Assembly: GCF_004328075.1 (NCBI RefSeq)
Contig: NZ_SJFN01000003.1
Span: 132,293 to 196,292, forward strand
Source of the DNA: Siculibacillus lacustris
GTDB taxonomy: Bacteria > Pseudomonadota > Alphaproteobacteria > Rhizobiales > Ancalomicrobiaceae
Length of the DNA: 64,000 bases
Direction: 5' to 3'
Shown: positions 12,404-20,884 of the stretch, piece after piece
How positions within the stretch are numbered: the first letter of the stretch is position 1
How the letters are laid out: each line of letters starts with the position of its first letter
Made by a program: the position numbers and the translations under genes
The notes under the pieces: generated by a model
Database searches by the model: none
Seen by the model: the letters and a program-made list of their open reading frames with translations, nothing else
What the model was told of the DNA's origin: nothing

Positions 12404-13822
12404 ATGGGCAAGGTCACCGGTTTCCTCGAGTTCGACCGGCAGGAACTCAAGTATCAGCCGGCAGGCGACCGGGTTCGCCACTACGGCGAATTCACGCTGC
12501 CGCTGAGCGACGTCGACGTGGAGCGCCAGGGCGCACGCTGCATGGACTGCGGTATTCCCTATTGCCACCGCGGCTGTCCGGTGAACAACCAGATCCCGGA
12601 CTGGAACGACCTCGTCTACAACGGCGACTACGAGCAGGCCTCGCGCAACCTGCATTCGACCAACAACTTCCCGGACTTCACCGGCAAGATCTGTCCGGCG
12701 CCGTGCGAGGCGGCCTGCACCCTCAACCTGTTCGACTCGCCGGTGACGATCAAGACGATCGAGAGCACCATCGTCGAGCGGGCCTGGGAGAACGGCTGGC
12801 TCGCGCCGGAGATCGCCAAGGTGCGCACCGGCAAGAAGGTGGCGGTGGTCGGCGCCGGCCCGGCGGGGCTCGCGGCGGCGCAGCAGCTCGCCCGCGTCGG
12901 CCACGAGGTCCACGTCTACGAGAAGAACCTGAAGGCCGGCGGCCTGCTGCGCTACGGCATCCCCGACTTCAAGCTCGACAAGGGCGTGGTCGAACGGCGC
13001 GTCCAACAGCTGGTCGCCGAGGGCGTCGTGTTCCACTTCGGGGTGATGATCGGCCGCGACGTGGCGGTCGAGACGCTGCAGGCCGACCACGACGCGGTGC
13101 TGCTGTCGGGCGGTTCGGAGAAGCCGCGCGATCTGCCGGTGCCGGGGCGCGAGCTGTCGGGCGTGCATTTCGCCATGGAGTTCCTGCCGCAGCAGAACCG
13201 GCGGGTCTCCGACGAGCCGCTCGGCGACGTCGCGCCGATTCTGGCGACCGGCAAGCACGTGGTGGTGATCGGCGGCGGCGACACCGGCTCGGACTGCATC
13301 GGCACCTCGGTGCGCCAGGGCGCGCTCAGCGTGACCCAGCTCGAGATCATGCCGCGTCCCCCCGAGAAGGAGGACAAGCTGACCACTTGGCCGAACTGGC
13401 CGCTGAAGCTCAGGACCTCGTCGTCGCACGAGGAGGGCGCCGAGCGCCGCTTCGCGACCACCGCGGTGCGTTTCGACGGTGCCGACGGGCGGGTCAAGGA
13501 AGTGCGGGTGACGGAAGTCGACGGGCGCTTCCAGCCGGTGCCGGGCACCGAGCAGGTGCTGCGCGCCGATCTGGTGCTGCTCGCCATGGGCTTCGTCTCG
13601 CCGGTGCACGAGGGCATGATCGCCGCCCTCGGCGTCGAGACCGACGGTCGCGGCAACGTCAAGGCCAACGAGGACGACTATCGCACCTCGATCCCCAAGG
13701 TGTGGGCGGCCGGCGACATGCGGCGCGGCCAGAGCCTGGTGGTGTGGGCGATCCGCGAAGGTCGGCAGGCGGCGCGCGCCATCGATCTGGCGCTGATGGG
13801 CAAGACCCTGCTGCCGCGCTGA
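12404..13822 (+). CDS. gltD: Glutamate synthase (NADPH) small subunit
   Basis: A 472-residue FAD/NADPH-binding subunit that feeds electrons through its iron-sulphur clusters to GltB. It shows the N-terminal cysteine cluster C46, C49, C54, C58 (C-x2-C-x4-C-x3-C), a second set in [10 protein letters not shown] near residue 97, the FAD dinucleotide fold [13 protein letters not shown], the NADPH fold GGGDTGSDC and the C-terminal [20 protein letters not shown] motif. Length equals that of typical bacterial GltD. The start is an ATG with GGAG nearby. It is co-directional with gltB and followed by a strong terminator hairpin. Confidence 0.97.
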   Translation: MGKVTGFLEFDRQELKYQPAGDRVRHYGEFTLPLSDVDVERQGARCMDCGIPYCHRGCPVNNQIPDWNDLVYNGDYEQASRNLHSTNNFPDFTGKICPAPCEAACTLNLFDSPVTIKTIESTIVERAWENGWLAPEIAKVRTGKKVAVVGAGPAGLAAAQQLARVGHEVHVYEKNLKAGGLLRYGIPDFKLDKGVVERRVQQLVAEGVVFHFGVMIGRDVAVETLQADHDAVLLSGGSEKPRDLPVPGRELSGVHFAMEFLPQQNRRVSDEPLGDVAPILATGKHVVVIGGGDTGSDCIGTSVRQGALSVTQLEIMPRPPEKEDKLTTWPNWPLKLRTSSSHEEGAERRFATTAVRFDGADGRVKEVRVTEVDGRFQPVPGTEQVLRADLVLLAMGFVSPVHEGMIAALGVETDGRGNVKANEDDYRTSIPKVWAAGDMRRGQSLVVWAIREGRQAARAIDLALMGKTLLPR

Positions 13823-13846
13823 GACGAATTACGATCGAACTTCGGC

Positions 13847-13870
13847 GGCGCGTCCCTCGCGGGGCGCGCC
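13847..13870. terminator. Terminator hairpin between convergent gltD and SGNH gene
   Basis: GGCGCGTCCC (13847-13856) pairs with GGGGCGCGCC (13861-13870) in a 10-bp stem with one G-U pair and a TCGC tetraloop. It lies between two convergent genes and could serve both, although the downstream U-run is short. Confidence 0.6.
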
Positions 13871-13898
13871 GTCGGCGTTTCTGCGCGGGGCTCGGCGC

Positions 13899-15077
13899 TC
13901 AGGGCGTGCGGCGGACGATGTCGTCGACGCGGCCGGGCGGGCCGTCGATCGGCAGGCCCTCGACCAGCCGCCGCCAGCCCGGCGAGGCGGCGACGGGGAA
14001 GCCGCCGGGCAGTTCGGCGCGCGGTTTCCGATCGGGGCCGCCGGCCAGGGTGACCGGCGCGTCGGGGGCGGCGTCGCCGAGCGGCAGGACCGGGCCGATC
14101 AGGCTCCAGGGGGCCGGCGGCAAGGGCGGCGGGCCGGCGACGATCGCCTCCTCGGGCTTGGGCGCCACCACCGTCTCCTCGGGCACCGCCGGGGCGGTGG
14201 TCGGGGTGTCGCCGCGCATCACCTTGCGGATCCCCTCCTCGACGAAGAAGGCGAGTTTGCGCTGGCCGGCGCGGGTGAACAGGATGCCGTCGGAGGCGCG
14301 CAAGCGCTTGACCTGGCCGTCGACGTCGGGGCCGTTGGCGGTGTAGTGGCCCTCTTCGTCGGTGAAGGCGTTCCAGATGTCGACGAAGGTGCCGCCGGCC
14401 GCCTGGACGCGGGGGCGGGCGAGGTCGTTGAGACCCGACAGGAAGGCGGCGTAGTTGGCCCGCGCCGTCGGTTTGAGGTCGGGATCGGCGGTCGGCGGCA
14501 GGCCGACCCACCAGAAGGGTTTGCCGCTGGCCTTGAGTACGGCGACGTAGCGGTCGAGGCGTTCGCCGTAGAGGCGCTTCCAGTCGTCGGTGGCCATGTC
14601 GAAGGGCTTGGCACCGGGGACCGGGAACGGCTGCCAGTCGTTGACGCCGATCATGGTGACGACGAAGTCGGCCTTGGTGTCGGCGATGATCTTGGTCGCC
14701 GCCTGGGTCCAGTCGGCGTCGCCGTCGCGAATCAGGCCGGCCGAGGCGCGGGCCTTGGCGACCACCACCAGCGAGGGCTCGTCGGCGAAGGCCATCTGCA
14801 GGCCGAAGGCGAGGCCCTGGGCCTGGACGTCGCCGATCACCGCGATCACCTGGGCGTCGGAATTCTTGGGGATCTCGACGATCTTGGGTTCGGGCGGGCG
14901 CACCTTGCGCGGCGGCTCGACGGCCGCCGGCGGCGGCGCGGCGCGCTGCGGGGGCGCGCCGAACAACATGCGGAAGAAGCCGCCGATCGGGTCGTTCTGG
15001 GCGGCCGCCGGGACCGGCGTCAGGGCGAGCATCGCCGCCGCGAGCAGGCCGAACAGCGGGATCGACAGACGGCGCAT
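13899..15077 (-). CDS. DUF459 SGNH-fold periplasmic protein, probable pseudoenzyme
   Basis: A 392-residue exported protein: signal peptide 1-26 ending AAAQ, a Pro-rich linker to ~70, then a DUF459 SGNH-hydrolase-like domain and a Pro-rich tail from ~300. Block I reads GDVQAQG (82-88), so the position of the catalytic Ser of GDS is V84. Block III GVND (144-147) is intact. Block V reads DGILFT (263-268), where esterases have DGxHxT, so the catalytic His is replaced by L266. With nucleophile and base both missing, an esterase activity is unlikely; a binding or structural envelope role is inferred. It is followed 52 bases away by the lytic transglycosylase gene upstream in the same direction, so the two may be cotranscribed. 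Confidence 0.8.
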   Translation of the reverse strand: MRRLSIPLFGLLAAAMLALTPVPAAAQNDPIGGFFRMLFGAPPQRAAPPPAAVEPPRKVRPPEPKIVEIPKNSDAQVIAVIGDVQAQGLAFGLQMAFADEPSLVVVAKARASAGLIRDGDADWTQAATKIIADTKADFVVTMIGVNDWQPFPVPGAKPFDMATDDWKRLYGERLDRYVAVLKASGKPFWWVGLPPTADPDLKPTARANYAAFLSGLNDLARPRVQAAGGTFVDIWNAFTDEEGHYTANGPDVDGQVKRLRASDGILFTRAGQRKLAFFVEEGIRKVMRGDTPTTAPAVPEETVVAPKPEEAIVAGPPPLPPAPWSLIGPVLPLGDAAPDAPVTLAGGPDRKPRAELPGGFPVAASPGWRRLVEGLPIDGPPGRVDDIVRRTP

Positions 15078-15129
15078 CGCGAGGTCCTACCGGTGCGGGG
15101 GCCGGCGCGGCGCGTCGGCGTGCCCCAGT

Positions 15130-16398
15130 CTAGCTCCCGCGCAGCCGCTCGAGAACCTTGTCGGAGGGGTAACCGTCGGGCGGCGCCATGCCGGTGGCCT
15201 TCTGCCAGGCCTGGATCGCTCCTCGGGTCTTCTCGCCGAAGCGGCCGTCGACGCCGCCGGTGTCGTAACCGAGCGCGGTCAGGCGCTCCTGCATCTCCTG
15301 GGTCTCGGCGAGCGACAGCAGGCGCTCCTCGGTCGGCCAGGGGTGGATGAAGGGACCGCCGCCGCGCAGCCGATCGGCGAGGTGGCAGATCGCCAGCGCA
15401 TATTTGTAGGAGGGATTGTAGGACTTCACCGCTTGGAAGTTCTGGAGGAGGGCGAAGGCCGGCCCGTTGGCGCCGGCCGGCAGCGACAGGCGGGCGGCAT
15501 CCTCCAGGCGCGGGAACGGCTGGCCGTTGGCGCGCGAGACGCCGCGCGCCTGCCAGTCGCGCAGAGGGCGCTGGGTGTGACCATCGGCGAGGCCGACGTC
15601 GAAACCGGGGGCGAGCGAGATCTCGTAACCCCAGGCCTCGCCGCGGCGGTATTTGCCGCGTTCGACCAGATAGCGGGCGGTGCCGGCGAGGCTGTCGTCG
15701 GGGCGACCGAAGGGCGAGACGCGGCCGTCGCCGTCGAAGTCGACGCCCATGGCGAGCCAAACCTCGGGCATCCATTGGGTGTGGCCCATGGCGCCGGCCC
15801 AGGAGCCGATCATCTCGGCCGGTTCGGCCCAACCGCGGTCGATGATGATCAGCGCGTTGATCAGTTCCGCTTCCCAATAGCTGCGCCGGCGCGGATCGCC
15901 CCAGGCCAGGGCGGCGAGGCAGGGCATCACCGGGCGATTGTACTTCGGCGTCACCACCAGATCGCCGAACGAGGTCTCCAGGCCCCACAGGGCGCACAGG
16001 ATGTGGCGATCGACGCCGTAGACGCGCTCGAGGCGGGTCCACAGCTCGTCGTATTCGCGGATCCGCTTGCGCCCGGTGTCGACGTTCCATTCGTTGGTGC
16101 GCTTGTCGATGTAGCGCCAGATCGGCTCCTGGACCTCCGGCTGGGCCTGATCGGACTTGTAGACCGAGGTGTCCGGTTCGATCGCCGCCATCACCCGGTC
16201 GTAGGTCGCCGCCGAGACGCCCTTGGCGAGCGCCCGCGGGCGAAAGACGCGGACCCAGTCGGGAAAGGTCAGATCGGAGACCTGGGCGAGAGCCGGCAGT
16301 CCGGCGGTCGTCAGAGCGGTTCCGGCGACGAGCGCCAGAAAGCGGCGCCGGTCGGGCGTCGGACCGCGCCGGCGCGGCTGCGTCGGTGTCGGCGTCAT
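15130..16398 (-). CDS. Lytic murein transglycosylase (MltB-like) with peptidoglycan-binding domain
   Basis: A 422-residue exported enzyme cleaving the glycan backbone to 1,6-anhydromuramyl products. The N-terminus carries a Tat-like signal (DRRRFLALVAG, cleavage near PALAQ). The SLT_2 domain covers ~40-335; the catalytic Glu lies in ALWGLETSFGD, and MGHTQWMPEVWL and SYNPSYKYALAI are typical. A C-terminal PG_binding_1 repeat (LTALGYDTGGVDGRFGEKT) covers ~350-420. The start ATG at 16398 is followed at once by the signal. Two overlapping CtrA-type boxes lie 88-113 bases upstream, suggesting cell-cycle control. Confidence 0.92.
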   Translation of the reverse strand: MTPTPTQPRRRGPTPDRRRFLALVAGTALTTAGLPALAQVSDLTFPDWVRVFRPRALAKGVSAATYDRVMAAIEPDTSVYKSDQAQPEVQEPIWRYIDKRTNEWNVDTGRKRIREYDELWTRLERVYGVDRHILCALWGLETSFGDLVVTPKYNRPVMPCLAALAWGDPRRRSYWEAELINALIIIDRGWAEPAEMIGSWAGAMGHTQWMPEVWLAMGVDFDGDGRVSPFGRPDDSLAGTARYLVERGKYRRGEAWGYEISLAPGFDVGLADGHTQRPLRDWQARGVSRANGQPFPRLEDAARLSLPAGANGPAFALLQNFQAVKSYNPSYKYALAICHLADRLRGGGPFIHPWPTEERLLSLAETQEMQERLTALGYDTGGVDGRFGEKTRGAIQAWQKATGMAPPDGYPSDKVLERLRGS

Positions 16399-16485
16399 GG
16401 GTCTCTCCTCCTCTGCGCGGCCGTGGCGGCGTGCCGGGCCGCGGCGGCCGGTCGCCCGGTCCCTCCCGCTTCGGGGAAATCATGG

Positions 16486-16512
16486 TTAATCCCGCCTTAA
16501 CGTCGCCTTAAC
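16486..16512. promoter_or_regulatory. Tandem CtrA-type boxes (TTAA-N7-TTAA-N7-TTAA)
   Basis: Three TTAA blocks at 16486-16489, 16497-16500 and 16508-16511 are separated by exactly 7 nt each, giving two overlapping full TTAA-N7-TTAA CtrA sites; the first block is part of ATGGTTAA, the reverse complement of the TTAACCAT form of the site. The surrounding sequence is GC-rich, so TTAA is rare here. The rest of the gap 16399-16712, between divergent mltB-like and galU genes, shows no gene. Confidence 0.7.
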
Positions 16513-16712
16513 GACGGACTGAAGTGGCACCGATCGGGGTGACGGAGGCGTTCGACGGAAGTAGTATCCCTGATGGGTTCGGCCATCGATCGACCGGCCG
16601 ATCGGGTGCGCCACGGCAGGGCTTGTCGCAGTGGAACCGATCGACTACCGATGAACCCCACTCCGCCGGTCGGACCCCGTCGCCTCGCGTTTCAACAGGG
16701 ACAGCCATCGAC

Positions 16713-17594
16713 ATGACGAAAAAGATCCGCAAAGCCGTCTTCCCCGTCGCCGGTCTCGGCACCCGCTTCCTCCCCGCCACCAAGGCGATGCCGAAGGAAA
16801 TGTTGACCGTCGTCGACAAGCCGGTCCTGCAGTACGTGGTCGACGAGGCCCGCGAGGCGGGGATCGAACACCTGATCTTCGTCACCGGCCGCAACAAGGG
16901 CGTCATCGAAGACCATTTCGACATCGCCTTCGAGCTCGAAGCGACGCTGAAGGCGCGCGGCAAGACCAAGGAACTCGAGATCCTCGCGGCCCAGCGGCCG
17001 GACGCCGGCACCACCAGCTTCACCCGCCAGCAGGAGCCGCTCGGCCTCGGCCACGCCGTGTGGTGTGCGCGCGAACTGGTCGGCGACGAGCCCTTCGCGG
17101 TACTGCTGCCCGACATGATCATGAAGGGCCGCATCAAGAGCTGTCTCGCCCAGATGGTCGACGTCTACGAACAGACCGGCGGCAACGTCGTGGCGGTCGA
17201 GGAATGCGCGCCCGAACAGGCCCATCAATACGGGATCGTTGGGGTCGGCGAGAGCCGCGGCAACGCCTTCCGGATCACCTCGATGGTCGAGAAGCCGAAG
17301 CCGGGCACGGCGCCGTCGAACTTCTTCATCAACGGCCGCTACATCCTGCAGCCGGCGATCTTCGATCTGCTCGCCGCCCAGGAACGCGGCGCCGGCAACG
17401 AGATTCAGCTGACCGACTCGATGCTCAAGCTGCTCGATCGCGACGCCTTCTGGGGCGCCACCTTCGACGGCAAGACCTACGACTGCGGCTCCAAGGTCGG
17501 CTTCCTCGCCGCCAACGTCGCCTATGGCATGGAACACGCGGAACTCGCCGACGAGTTCCGCGCCGAGATCGCCCACATCCTCGACGCGATCTGA
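16713..17594 (+). CDS. galU: UTP--glucose-1-phosphate uridylyltransferase
   Basis: A 293-residue nucleotidyltransferase making UDP-glucose for exopolysaccharide, LPS and glucans. Motifs: [19 protein letters not shown] (nucleotide-binding loop), [66 protein letters not shown] and [10 protein letters not shown]. The ATG at 16713 matches the family start ([14 protein letters not shown]); the frame extends upstream only as open shadow. It may share cell-cycle control through the CtrA boxes in the divergent region. UDP-glucose also feeds periplasmic glucan synthesis, to which opgD at 46164 belongs. Confidence 0.96.
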   Translation: MTKKIRKAVFPVAGLGTRFLPATKAMPKEMLTVVDKPVLQYVVDEAREAGIEHLIFVTGRNKGVIEDHFDIAFELEATLKARGKTKELEILAAQRPDAGTTSFTRQQEPLGLGHAVWCARELVGDEPFAVLLPDMIMKGRIKSCLAQMVDVYEQTGGNVVAVEECAPEQAHQYGIVGVGESRGNAFRITSMVEKPKPGTAPSNFFINGRYILQPAIFDLLAAQERGAGNEIQLTDSMLKLLDRDAFWGATFDGKTYDCGSKVGFLAANVAYGMEHAELADEFRAEIAHILDAI

Positions 17595-17603
17595 GCCGCG
17601 CGA

Positions 17604-17631
17604 CCCGGCCGTGCCTCGCGGTGCGGCCGGG
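17604..17631. terminator. Terminator hairpin between galU and the convergent outer-membrane gene
   Basis: CCCGGCCG (17604-17611) pairs perfectly with CGGCCGGG (17624-17631). It sits in the 38-base gap between convergent stop codons and is likely shared. No long U-run is visible on either side. Confidence 0.5.
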
Positions 17632-17632
17632 G

Positions 17633-19360
17633 TCAGCGTTGCAGGCGGACGCCGACCATGACGACGGCGGTGTCGTAGCCGACGTCGGCGAGCGAGCCGG
17701 AGAATCGCTCGAACGACCCCTTCACGAAGGTCTGGAGATTGCGGTCGACCTTCCAGGTCAGGCCGCTCGACAGAATCACGTCGCGCTCCTCGCGGTTCAA
17801 TCCGACGAAGCCGCGGGTGGTGAGGCTCGCCCCGAGGCTCGCCACCAGGTCGCGACGCAGCGAGCGCTCGACGGTGACCGCCACGGTGCGGGCGAGCGAG
17901 CCGGTCGCCGCGGCCAGCGTGGTCGGCTCGAAGGCGGTCTTGGCCTCGAGCTTGACCGAGGTCAGGCGATCGGGCGACCAGATCAGCGATCCGTCGAGCA
18001 GCCAGCCGGCCATCTGCGGCAGTGATCCGTGATCGGGGCGTTCCGAGCCCCAGCCGGTGGCGAGTTCGCCGCGCAGCATCGGGCCGAGATCGGCGACCAC
18101 GCCGACCACGCCGGCGCGGCCGGTGGCGTCGCGCGGCGAGCCCGAGACCACCGCCTCGTCGTAGGTCCGGCGGGTCGAGCGCACCTCGACGAAGGGCCGG
18201 AGGCCGCCCGTCGGGCCGAGGGTGGCGCGCAGGGCGCCGGTCCAGCGGGTGTTGTTCTGCGCCTCCGAGCCGAGCGGGGTGCCGCCGGTGGTGAGGCCCC
18301 CGGAGTAGTCGGCGCGTTCGACGTCGCCGCGCAGGGTGAGCGCCACGAGGCCGATGTCGCGGGTCAATCCCAGGGTGGCGGTGCGGGTGGCGAGATCGGC
18401 GCCGACCGCGGTCGAGGTCGGATCGTCGGATTTGGCGGCGGTCTGGCGTTCGCGCGACCAACCGGCGCCGACGTCGACGCGCATCTCCTCGCCGAGATCG
18501 ATGCGGCCGCGCAGCGCGGCGCGGAACGACGGGCGGTCGTAATCGTGATCGTCGGCGTCGACGAGGCGGCTGCCGCGCAATTCGAAGCGCAGGTCGTGGC
18601 GCGACCAGTCGGAGCGGCCGAGGAGTTCCGGCGAGACCTGCCACAGGGTGGCGCCGGGTCCGGCGTGTTTGCCGGCGACGTTGGTGGTGCGGCCGGCCGA
18701 GAGCTCCAGCGCCGGCAGCCACAGGAACGAGCCGGTGCGCAGGCCGAGCGGCTCGAGGCCCTCGTCGGCCGGCTCGATCTCCTGGCGCAAGGTGGAAAGC
18801 GCATCGCGGGGCACCGGTTCGGTCGCCGGCGCGGCGATCGCCGGGCCGCCGTCCGGCACCGAGGGGCTGCGCGGCTGGGGATCGACCGGGCCTTTGGCCC
18901 GCAGCGGCGTGGGGGCCGCGCCGGTGGTGCGGGTCGCGGGACGACCCGGCGCCGGGGTCGGCAAGGGGGTGGCCGCAGCGCCGGCGGCCGGGGCACCGGC
19001 CGCGCCGGGCGTCGCGGGGGCGGTGCCGGGGGTCGGCGGGATGGATTCGAGCGGCGGCGGATCGGTGGCGTCGAGGGTCTCGGTGTCGACGGCGGCGCGC
19101 GGCCGGGTCGGCGCGGCGGCGCGCCCGGTCTCGTCGAAGGGCGAGGGGGTCGCGCCGGTGTCCTCGAGATTGCCGCGCAAACCGCCGGTCCGCCAGGGCG
19201 GGCGCGTCGGGTCGCCGGCGGTCTGGGCGAGGGCGAGGCCGGCGGCGAACAGCAGAGCGGCGGCGGCGAGCGACGGCACGAGGGCATGCGGCGTCGACCG
19301 GCGGCCGAGGGCGCGACGGCGGATCGACGGGGACGCGGGGGCGTGCGGACGACGCGGCAT
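17633..19360 (-). CDS. Outer-membrane beta-barrel protein with Pro/Ala-rich N-terminal linker
   Basis: A 575-residue protein with a signal peptide after a 26-residue basic extension (hydrophobic SLAAAALLFAAGLALAQ, ~29-46), a disordered Pro/Ala/Thr-rich region to ~195, and a C-terminal barrel of repeated amphipathic strands (LPALELSAGRTTN, LRFELRGSRLVD, LTLRGDVERADYSG, VGVRLQR). This layout matches the BBP2-like outer-membrane barrel family of Rhizobiales, of unknown function. The chain ends in Gln-Arg instead of the usual aromatic residue recognised by the BAM machinery. A CtrA-like site lies 67-81 bases upstream. A shorter start inside the basic extension is possible. Confidence 0.75.
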   Translation of the reverse strand: MPRRPHAPASPSIRRRALGRRSTPHALVPSLAAAALLFAAGLALAQTAGDPTRPPWRTGGLRGNLEDTGATPSPFDETGRAAAPTRPRAAVDTETLDATDPPPLESIPPTPGTAPATPGAAGAPAAGAAATPLPTPAPGRPATRTTGAAPTPLRAKGPVDPQPRSPSVPDGGPAIAAPATEPVPRDALSTLRQEIEPADEGLEPLGLRTGSFLWLPALELSAGRTTNVAGKHAGPGATLWQVSPELLGRSDWSRHDLRFELRGSRLVDADDHDYDRPSFRAALRGRIDLGEEMRVDVGAGWSRERQTAAKSDDPTSTAVGADLATRTATLGLTRDIGLVALTLRGDVERADYSGGLTTGGTPLGSEAQNNTRWTGALRATLGPTGGLRPFVEVRSTRRTYDEAVVSGSPRDATGRAGVVGVVADLGPMLRGELATGWGSERPDHGSLPQMAGWLLDGSLIWSPDRLTSVKLEAKTAFEPTTLAAATGSLARTVAVTVERSLRRDLVASLGASLTTRGFVGLNREERDVILSSGLTWKVDRNLQTFVKGSFERFSGSLADVGYDTAVVMVGVRLQR

Positions 19361-19422
19361 GGATCCTCGGGGCTCCTCCGGCGGTGGCCCGCGGCCGGAG
19401 TCTTGCCGAAAGGTAAAGGGTC

Positions 19423-19441
19423 ATGGTTAAGGCTTGGTTAG
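19423..19441. promoter_or_regulatory. CtrA-like site upstream of the outer-membrane barrel gene
   Basis: ATGGTTAA (19423-19430) followed by 7 nt and TTAG (19438-19441): one mismatch from TTAA-N7-TTAA. On the minus strand this reads TTAACCAT, oriented toward the barrel gene that starts at 19360. The same 10-mer TCATGGTTAA occurs at the CtrA boxes upstream of the transglycosylase gene. Confidence 0.5.
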
Positions 19442-19641
19442 CCGCACCCCGAGGGGCCGAGACGCGGCGGATCCCGCGGCGGCGAGAACCGGCCGGGGGG
19501 CGGGGCGGCGCCGTCGCCCTGCGGCGGGTGCGGCGCCCCTGCGCGTCCGACGCGGTGGGCGGCGCGCCGATTCGTGCTATGGAGCCGCCGTCGACGCCGC
19601 CGATCCGGCGGCCGTGCCTCTTCCTCGTCCGGACCTCGCCG

Positions 19642-20610
19642 ATGACCTCCCCAGCGCTCTCCTCCGTCCGTCGCGCGATCGACACCGAAACCGAAGGCAT
19701 GCGGGCGCTCGCCGCGGCCCTCGACGGGGCGCTCGGCGCCGCGGTGACGGCGGCGGTCGAGACCATGGCGGCGGCGCGGGCGCGGGTGATCGTCACCGGC
19801 ATGGGCAAGAGCGGCCACGTCTGCCGCAAGATCGCCGCGACGCTGGCCTCGACCGGCACGCCGGCCTATTTCGTCCACCCGGCCGAGGCCGGCCATGGCG
19901 ATCTCGGCATGATCACCCCCGACGACGTGATCCTCGCCGCCTCGTGGTCGGGTGAATCGACCGAATTGGCGGCGATCATCGCCTTCGCCGGGCGCTTCCG
20001 GGTGCCGCTGCTGGCGATCACCTCGAATGCGGCTTCGGCGCTGGGGCGCGCCGCCGACGTGGTGATGGAACTGCCGCGGGTCGAGGAGGCCTGTCCGCAC
20101 GGACTGGCGCCGACCACCTCGACGCTCTTGCAACTGGCGCTCGGCGACGCCATCGCCATCGCCCTGCTGGAGGGCCGCGGCTTCACCGCCCAGGACTTCC
20201 GCATCTTCCACCCCGGCGGCAAGCTCGGGGCGAGCCTGCGCATGGTGCGCGACGTGATGCACGTCGGCGACTCGCTGCCGCTGGTGGCGAGCGGCACGTC
20301 GATGAAGGAGGCGATCGTCGCGATGTCGCGCAAGGGCTTCGGTTGCGTCGGGGTGATCGACGACACCGGGTTGCTGATCGGCATCGTCACCGACGGCGAT
20401 CTGCGCCGCCACCTCTCCGACGGGCTGCTCGCCCTGACCGTCGACGCGGTGATGACCCGCAATCCGAAGACGACGCGGCCGGAGATCCTGCTCGGGCGGG
20501 TGATCGAGACCCTCAACGTCGCGTCGATCACCGCGCTGTTCGTGCTCGACGCCGGCCGCCCGGTCGGCATCGTCCACGTCCACGACCTGCTCCGCGTCGG
20601 CGTCGCCTGA
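19642..20610 (+). CDS. kdsD: D-arabinose-5-phosphate isomerase (KpsF/GutQ family)
   Basis: A 322-residue enzyme converting ribulose-5-phosphate to arabinose-5-phosphate, first step of Kdo synthesis for LPS. The SIS domain shows VIVTGMGKSGHVCRKIAATL, SWSGESTELAAII and the ACPHGLAPTTSTLLQLALGD signature; two CBS domains follow (VRDVMHVGDSLPLV and VDAVMTRNPKTTRPE). The ATG at 19642 gives the normal family length; earlier in-frame starts add intergenic-like sequence. Neighbouring galU and envelope genes fit an outer-membrane biogenesis context. Confidence 0.92.
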   Translation: MTSPALSSVRRAIDTETEGMRALAAALDGALGAAVTAAVETMAAARARVIVTGMGKSGHVCRKIAATLASTGTPAYFVHPAEAGHGDLGMITPDDVILAASWSGESTELAAIIAFAGRFRVPLLAITSNAASALGRAADVVMELPRVEEACPHGLAPTTSTLLQLALGDAIAIALLEGRGFTAQDFRIFHPGGKLGASLRMVRDVMHVGDSLPLVASGTSMKEAIVAMSRKGFGCVGVIDDTGLLIGIVTDGDLRRHLSDGLLALTVDAVMTRNPKTTRPEILLGRVIETLNVASITALFVLDAGRPVGIVHVHDLLRVGVA

Positions 20611-20622
20611 GGGACGCCGCCC

Positions 20623-20854
20623 GGTCGGCCATGAGCCGGCCCGATCCTCGGCCGTCATCCCCGGCCGGAGCCGGCCTGCCGGCGGAGGGGAAAGGGGATC
20701 CAGGACTTGGGCCGGTGTGCCTTCGGCTTTTCCCGTGTGGCCTCTGGGTCCCCTTCCCTCGCCCTGCGGGCTCGCCGGGGACGACCGCCGAGGCGGGGGT
20801 GCGACCGGCCGGCAGGACGTGAGTTTCGACGAAATCCGACTGCAATTGCCCTGC
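20623..20854. mobile_element. Degenerate MITE-like element (copy 2)
   Basis: About 232 bp closely similar inside to the element at 62482: shared blocks include GTCATCCCCGGCCGGAGCC, GGGGATCCAGG, TTTCCCGTGTGG, TGGGTCCCCTTCCCTCGCCC and TTTCGACGAAAT. The right terminal repeat (20838-20854) matches the intact end at 13 of 17 positions; the left end has lost about 8 bases (GGCCAT then GAGCC), and no target duplication remains. It is older than copy 3. No ORF is supported inside. Confidence 0.7.
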
Positions 20855-20861
20855 CAGAGCG

Positions 20862-20883
20862 GCGACGCCCGGTCGGGCGTCGC
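20862..20883 (-). terminator. Hairpin just after the nfeD stop
   Basis: GCGACGCCC (20862-20870), loop GGTC, GGGCGTCGC (20875-20883): a perfect 9-bp stem starting 2 bases past the nfeD stop codon on the minus strand. No U-run follows, so termination efficiency is uncertain. Confidence 0.55.
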
Positions 20884-20884
20884 G

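Noticed and set aside
16692-19859. 1055-codon minus-strand frame across galU, the barrel gene and kdsD
   Set aside because: It overlaps three recognised genes and has Arg/Pro-rich low-complexity text without domains.
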